Shown here in pieces: positions 60,733 through 64,000 of a DNA stretch of 64,000 nucleotides. Each line of letters opens with the position of its first letter. The first letter of the stretch is position 1. The position numbers and the translations under genes are program-made. Where the stretch lies: positions 2,790,001-2,854,000 of the forward strand of contig NZ_AP025476.1 of the NCBI RefSeq assembly GCF_024347415.1, in the 5' to 3' direction. Under the pieces are notes generated by a model. It was given only the letters and a program-made list of their open reading frames with translations, had not been told where the DNA came from and did not search any database. This stretch comes from Vibrio crassostreae. Its GTDB lineage: Bacteria; Pseudomonadota; Gammaproteobacteria; Enterobacterales; Vibrionaceae.

Positions 60733-62220
60733 TTATTCTTCGTCGCCGAACCAACAGATGTTACGCGCAGCCATAATTAGCTCGCCTGCACGCTCTGCAG
60801 TTAGGTCTTCGATGCCTTCTAGTTCATCAACGCCTTGGTCAGCTAGGTCTTCCAATGTCGCAACGCCTTTTGCTGCTAGCTTGTAAGCCATTTCACGCTC
60901 AAGACCTTCAAGTGCAAGTAAGTCTTCAGCAGGCTCAACACCATCGAAAGTTTCTTCTTTCGCTAGCGCTAGAGTAGTCAGTGCGTCTTTCGCGCGGTTA
61001 CGTAGTTCTTCAACGATACCTTCATCTAGACCATCTACTTCAAGAAGCTCGTTCACAGGAACGTATGCTACTTCTTCAAGCGTAGAGAAGCCTTCTTCAA
61101 CAAGCATTTGAGCAAAGTCTTCTTCAATGTCTAGGTGCTTCATGAAGTTTTCAATAGAAGCAACTGCTTCTTCTTGGTGCTTCTTCTCAAGGTCAGCAAC
61201 AGTCATTACGTTCAGTTCCCAACCAGTAAGTTGAGAAGCTAGACGTACGTTTTGACCGCTACGACCGATAGCTTGTGCTAGGTTATCCGCTTCAACAGCG
61301 ATATCCATAGAGTGTGCGTCTTCATCAACGATGATTGAAGCAACATCAGCAGGAGCCATTGCGTTGATTACGAATTGAGCCGGGTTATCATCCCAAAGAA
61401 CGATATCAATACGCTCACCGCCAAGATCGTTAGAAACAGCTTGTACACGTGCGCCACGCATACCAACACACGCACCAACTGGGTCAATACGTTTGTCGTT
61501 TGTTTTCACAGCGATTTTAGCACGAGAACCCGCGTCACGTGCAGCACCTTTAAGTTCAATTAGCTCTTCACCAATCTCAGGCACTTCAACACGGAATAGT
61601 TCAGCTAGCATTTCTGGCTTCGAACGAGTAACGAAAAGCTGGAAACCGCGAGCTTCTGGTTTAACTGCGTAAAGAAGACCACGAACACGGTCACCTGGAC
61701 GGAAGTTTTCACGAGGAAGTTGGTCATCACGAAGGATTACCGCTTCAGCGTTGTTACCTAGGTCTAGGATAATAGTGTCACGGTTAACTTTCTTAACAGC
61801 ACCAGTTACTAGCTCACCTTCGTTATCAATAAACTGTTCAACGATTTGAGCGCGTTCAGCTTCACGTACTTTCTGTACGATAACTTGCTTAGCCGTTTGA
61901 GTGGTAATACGGTCAAACGTTACTGATTCGATGTCATCTTCAATGAAACCGCCAAGTTCGATCTCTGGGTCATCGTACTTTGCAGCTTCAATAGAGATTT
62001 CTTTTGTTGGGAATTCAACTTCCTCAACAGCTTCCCAACGACGGAAAGTTTCGAAATCACCCGTTTTACGGTCGATTTCAACACGAACTTCAATTTCTAG
62101 TTCGCTTTTCTTTTTTGTTGCCGTTGCAAGCGCGATTTCAAGCGCTTCAAAAATACGCTCACGAGGAACTGCTTTCTCATTAGAAACAGCTTCTACTACC
62201 GCCAAAATTTCTTTGTTCAT
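60733..62220 (-). CDS. nusA: Transcription termination/antitermination factor NusA
   Basis: 495 residues, the E. coli length. N-terminal RNAP-binding domain (1-125), S1 (about 135-200), two KH domains ([14 protein letters not shown] near 250-265; [13 protein letters not shown] near 315-327) and two acidic repeats (about 360-490). It controls pausing and termination. Upstream terminator-like hairpins fit autoregulation of this operon by NusA. Confidence 0.97.
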   Translation of the reverse strand: MNKEILAVVEAVSNEKAVPRERIFEALEIALATATKKKSELEIEVRVEIDRKTGDFETFRRWEAVEEVEFPTKEISIEAAKYDDPEIELGGFIEDDIESVTFDRITTQTAKQVIVQKVREAERAQIVEQFIDNEGELVTGAVKKVNRDTIILDLGNNAEAVILRDDQLPRENFRPGDRVRGLLYAVKPEARGFQLFVTRSKPEMLAELFRVEVPEIGEELIELKGAARDAGSRAKIAVKTNDKRIDPVGACVGMRGARVQAVSNDLGGERIDIVLWDDNPAQFVINAMAPADVASIIVDEDAHSMDIAVEADNLAQAIGRSGQNVRLASQLTGWELNVMTVADLEKKHQEEAVASIENFMKHLDIEEDFAQMLVEEGFSTLEEVAYVPVNELLEVDGLDEGIVEELRNRAKDALTTLALAKEETFDGVEPAEDLLALEGLEREMAYKLAAKGVATLEDLADQGVDELEGIEDLTAERAGELIMAARNICWFGDEE

Positions 62221-62255
62221 TAATCTAGCCTCTTAAGCTCTTCTCTCTAGGAGAA

Positions 62256-62711
62256 CTAAAATTTAGGGATCAGGTTAGCTTTCGCAATATTGCTCAGGAC
62301 GAATTCTTCTTCTTGTCCTTCAACCAATACTTTCACTGTCTCGCCTTCGATAGATTGGATATCACCTTTCCATTTACGACGGTTGCCGACAGCCATTTTC
62401 AAAACGATGCTTACCTCGTGACCAATAAATTGTTGGTAATGCTCTGCTTTGAACAGTGGTCTCTCTAAACCTGGTGAAGACACTTCAAGGTTATAAGCCA
62501 CTGAAATTGGATCTTCAACGTCCATTACGGCACTTACTTGGTGACTAACTTCAGCGCAATCATCTACATTGATACCGTTTGGTGAATCGATGTAAATACG
62601 TAGCGTTGAGTGCTCACCAGCACGAATAAATTCTAATCCAACTAACTCATAACCTGATGCTGCTACTGGAGCGTCAAGCATTTCAGTAAGTTGTCTTTCT
62701 AAACCAGTCAT
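62256..62711 (-). CDS. rimP: Ribosome maturation factor RimP
   Basis: 151 residues. The RimP N-domain ([20 protein letters not shown], about 20-39) and the C-domain (SSPGLERPL) match the family. It is needed for 30S maturation. First protein gene of the rimP-nusA-infB-rbfA-truB transcript. Confidence 0.95.
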   Translation of the reverse strand: MTGLERQLTEMLDAPVAASGYELVGLEFIRAGEHSTLRIYIDSPNGINVDDCAEVSHQVSAVMDVEDPISVAYNLEVSSPGLERPLFKAEHYQQFIGHEVSIVLKMAVGNRRKWKGDIQSIEGETVKVLVEGQEEEFVLSNIAKANLIPKF

Positions 62712-62728
62712 TTAACCACTCCAGAAAC

Positions 62729-62748
62729 AAAAAAAGGGCTCAAAGCCC
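62729..62748 (-). terminator. Terminator-like hairpin in the rimP leader
   Basis: On the minus strand GGGCTTTGAGCCC (stem GGGCT / AGCCC, 3-base loop) is followed by seven T, only about 18 bases before the rimP start. It lies inside the operon leader, so it is more likely an attenuator than an end. Confidence 0.65.
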
Positions 62749-62770
62749 AATTTAAATTCCAAGCAAACAT

Positions 62771-62833
62771 TATCTAAGCGCATTTATAAATGCTTAGATA
62801 ACAAAAAACCCCGTATAAGCCGGGGTTTTTGTT
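62771..62833 (-). terminator. Tandem hairpins between metY and rimP
   Basis: Two hairpins in a row: TATCTAAG...CTTAGATA (62771-62800) and ACAAAAAaCCCCG / CGGGGTTTTTGT (about 62801-62832), the latter with a T-run on the minus strand. They lie between the tRNA-fMet gene and rimP, where E. coli also has terminators read through under NusA control. Confidence 0.75.
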
Positions 62834-62945
62834 GCTGGACCCTTATATGTTAAGTGCCATCACATTCGATATCACACTTAACTCACAGTGAGGTTCACAC
62901 TGTGCAAACTTGCTACCAATACAAGCTATATAATAGCATTGAAAT

Positions 62946-63022
<77 letters not shown>

Positions 63023-63075
63023 TCCGACTTGCGAGCATTATACGCCCAACAAGATGTTTTACAAGTTTGTAAACA

Positions 63076-63160
63076 TGGTGCCGAGAGAGGGACTCGAACC
63101 CTCACACCCTAAGGCACTAGCACCTCATGCTAGCGTGTCTACCAATTTCACCATCTCGGC
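63076..63160 (-). tRNA. leuU: tRNA-Leu (GAG)
   Basis: 85 bases with encoded CCA and a long variable arm. The anticodon stem CTAGC / GCTAG holds loop ATGAGGT, so the anticodon is GAG. It lies directly after secG, as leuU does in E. coli. Confidence 0.96.
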
Positions 63161-63176
63161 ATCAAATCTTTACAGA

Positions 63177-63509
63177 TTATTGTGGAATTTCGTCGCCTTG
63201 CGCCGGAACTTCACTCACTGCATCATCAGCTTGTTGAATTACCTGACCTTGAGTCGGGTCAATCCATTGTGACTCAGTTTTATGTGTAGACATATTACCA
63301 AGCACTAAGCTAAGGATAAAAAATGTAGTTGCAAAAATTGCAGTCATTCGGGTAAGGAAATTTCCTGAGCCACCAGCACCAAACACAGTGTTTGAAGCGC
63401 CAGCACCGAAAGAGGCTCCCATATCTGCGCCTTTACCTTGTTGAATCAACACTAGGCCAATTACACCAAGCGCTGCCAACAGGTAAATCACAAGTAGAAC
63501 TGTAAACAT
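63177..63509 (-). CDS. secG: SecG translocase subunit
   Basis: 110 residues with two membrane helices (about 3-22 and 53-73), the [20 protein letters not shown] loop typical of SecG, and a polar C-tail. It is part of SecYEG. ATG 63509 follows AGGTGGAA; a longer reading to 63551 is not supported. Confidence 0.95.
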   Translation of the reverse strand: MFTVLLVIYLLAALGVIGLVLIQQGKGADMGASFGAGASNTVFGAGGSGNFLTRMTAIFATTFFILSLVLGNMSTHKTESQWIDPTQGQVIQQADDAVSEVPAQGDEIPQ

Positions 63510-63761
63510 TTTTCCACCTATGTTCCTAATTGTTGAGCCAGCGCCGTTCAAAAAACTATTTTTAAGAACAAGGCTAGCGACCTCCTAACTGAAGGCCGAG
63601 CAATACTAGCGAATGCGACGATGGCTGACAAGGAGAATTTGCTAAAAAATAAGCCTTTACCAAGTAAATGGTCAAAAAAAGGTCAAAAGCGACACAAAAC
63701 TCATTTACGTCTCTTTTGACCGTTATATCTTGACCGTTATATAAGTCAATCACTTCTAATC

Positions 63762-63785
63762 ACAGGCGCTATTCATTGCGCCTGT
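63762..63785. terminator. Possible terminator after glmM
   Basis: ACAGGCGC / GCGCCTGT with an 8-base loop, 17 bases after the glmM stop. The T-run on the minus strand is missing, so it is a weak call. Confidence 0.35.
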
Positions 63786-63801
63786 TTAGTAAAAGGTTAA
63801 A

Positions 63802-64000
63802 TTAGCAGTTTGCTTTTACTGCATCGGCAATCTTAAGCGCGGATGCTTGAACAAGCTCAGCATCTTCGCCTTCAACCATCACACGCAATAGTGGCTCTGT
63901 ACCAGACTTACGTAATAGCACACGACCTTTCTCGCCAAGTTCAGCTTCAACTTCAACAACAGCTGCTTTTACTGCTTCTGCTTCTAGTGGGTTTGAGTCT
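63802..64000 (-). CDS. glmM: Phosphoglucosamine mutase GlmM, C-terminal fragment
   Basis: Only the last 65 codons are inside the window; the gene continues past the right edge. The segment [20 protein letters not shown] is the phosphate-binding loop of the C-terminal domain of GlmM. It makes glucosamine-1-phosphate for peptidoglycan and LPS. glmM-secG is the usual order. Confidence 0.95.
   Translation of the reverse strand, partial: DSNPLEAEAVKAAVVEVEAELGEKGRVLLRKSGTEPLLRVMVEGEDAELVQASALKIADAVKANC

Overview
The window is a piece of a Vibrio chromosome, most likely chromosome 1 of a marine Vibrio of the Splendidus type. The genus call rests on gene order I recognise: EF-G2, radA, a PilZ protein matching V. 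cholerae PlzC, serB/ytjB, deoDBAC and nupC, followed by prfC, rimI, holD, ubiT, a RocS-like gene, ubiUV, nlpI, pnp, rpsO, truB, rbfA, infB, nusA, rimP, metY, leuU, secG and glmM. Base composition is moderate and codon use looks even. I saw no insertion sequence, prophage, rRNA or CRISPR array. The species call is inference only.

Region 1 (1-6.9 kb) is accessory metabolism and transport: the end of an outer-membrane porin, a GH63 alpha-glucosidase-type lipoprotein, a MATE exporter, and a LysR regulator divergent from a two-domain chromate transporter (ChrA).

Region 2 (6.9-23.2 kb) is a complete Tad/Flp type IVc pilus locus read leftwards. In transcription order it holds two Flp-type pilins (both under 60 codons), prepilin peptidase TadV, a non-canonical AAA+ ATPase with an N-terminal helical domain, RcpC, secretin RcpA, a small lipoprotein, TadG-, TadE- and TadF-like pseudopilins, TadZ, ATPase TadA, TadB, TadC and TadD. 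It ends in a multi-spanning GT-C-like membrane protein and a polyprenyl-phosphate GT2. An AraC-family regulator is divergent from flp. This is the most distinctive system in the window: a surface pilus with an extra ATPase and a linked glycosylation-type pair.

Region 3 (23.2-26.8 kb) holds an acyl-CoA synthetase, a DUF1127 protein, a LysR gene broken by one frameshift, a VF530-type small protein and a 9 x 7-bp tandem repeat.

Region 4 (26.8-43.9 kb) holds EF-G2, RadA, the PilZ protein, SerB/YtjB, the deoxynucleoside salvage operon deoC-deoA-deoB-deoD, the nucleoside importer NupC with a textbook CRP site, a TatD nuclease with a DUF5363-like leader, and RF3.

Region 5 (44-64 kb) is housekeeping: RimI/HolD, UbiT and UbiU-UbiV (O2-independent ubiquinone hydroxylation) separated by a PAS-GGDEF-EAL protein, a MarR/MATE pair with two matching operator-like repeats, then the long leftward RNA and translation block nlpI-pnp-rpsO-truB-rbfA-infB-nusA-rimP-tRNA-fMet-tRNA-Leu-secG-glmM. 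Leader hairpins before pnp and terminator-like hairpins before rimP suggest the usual autoregulation of PNPase and NusA.
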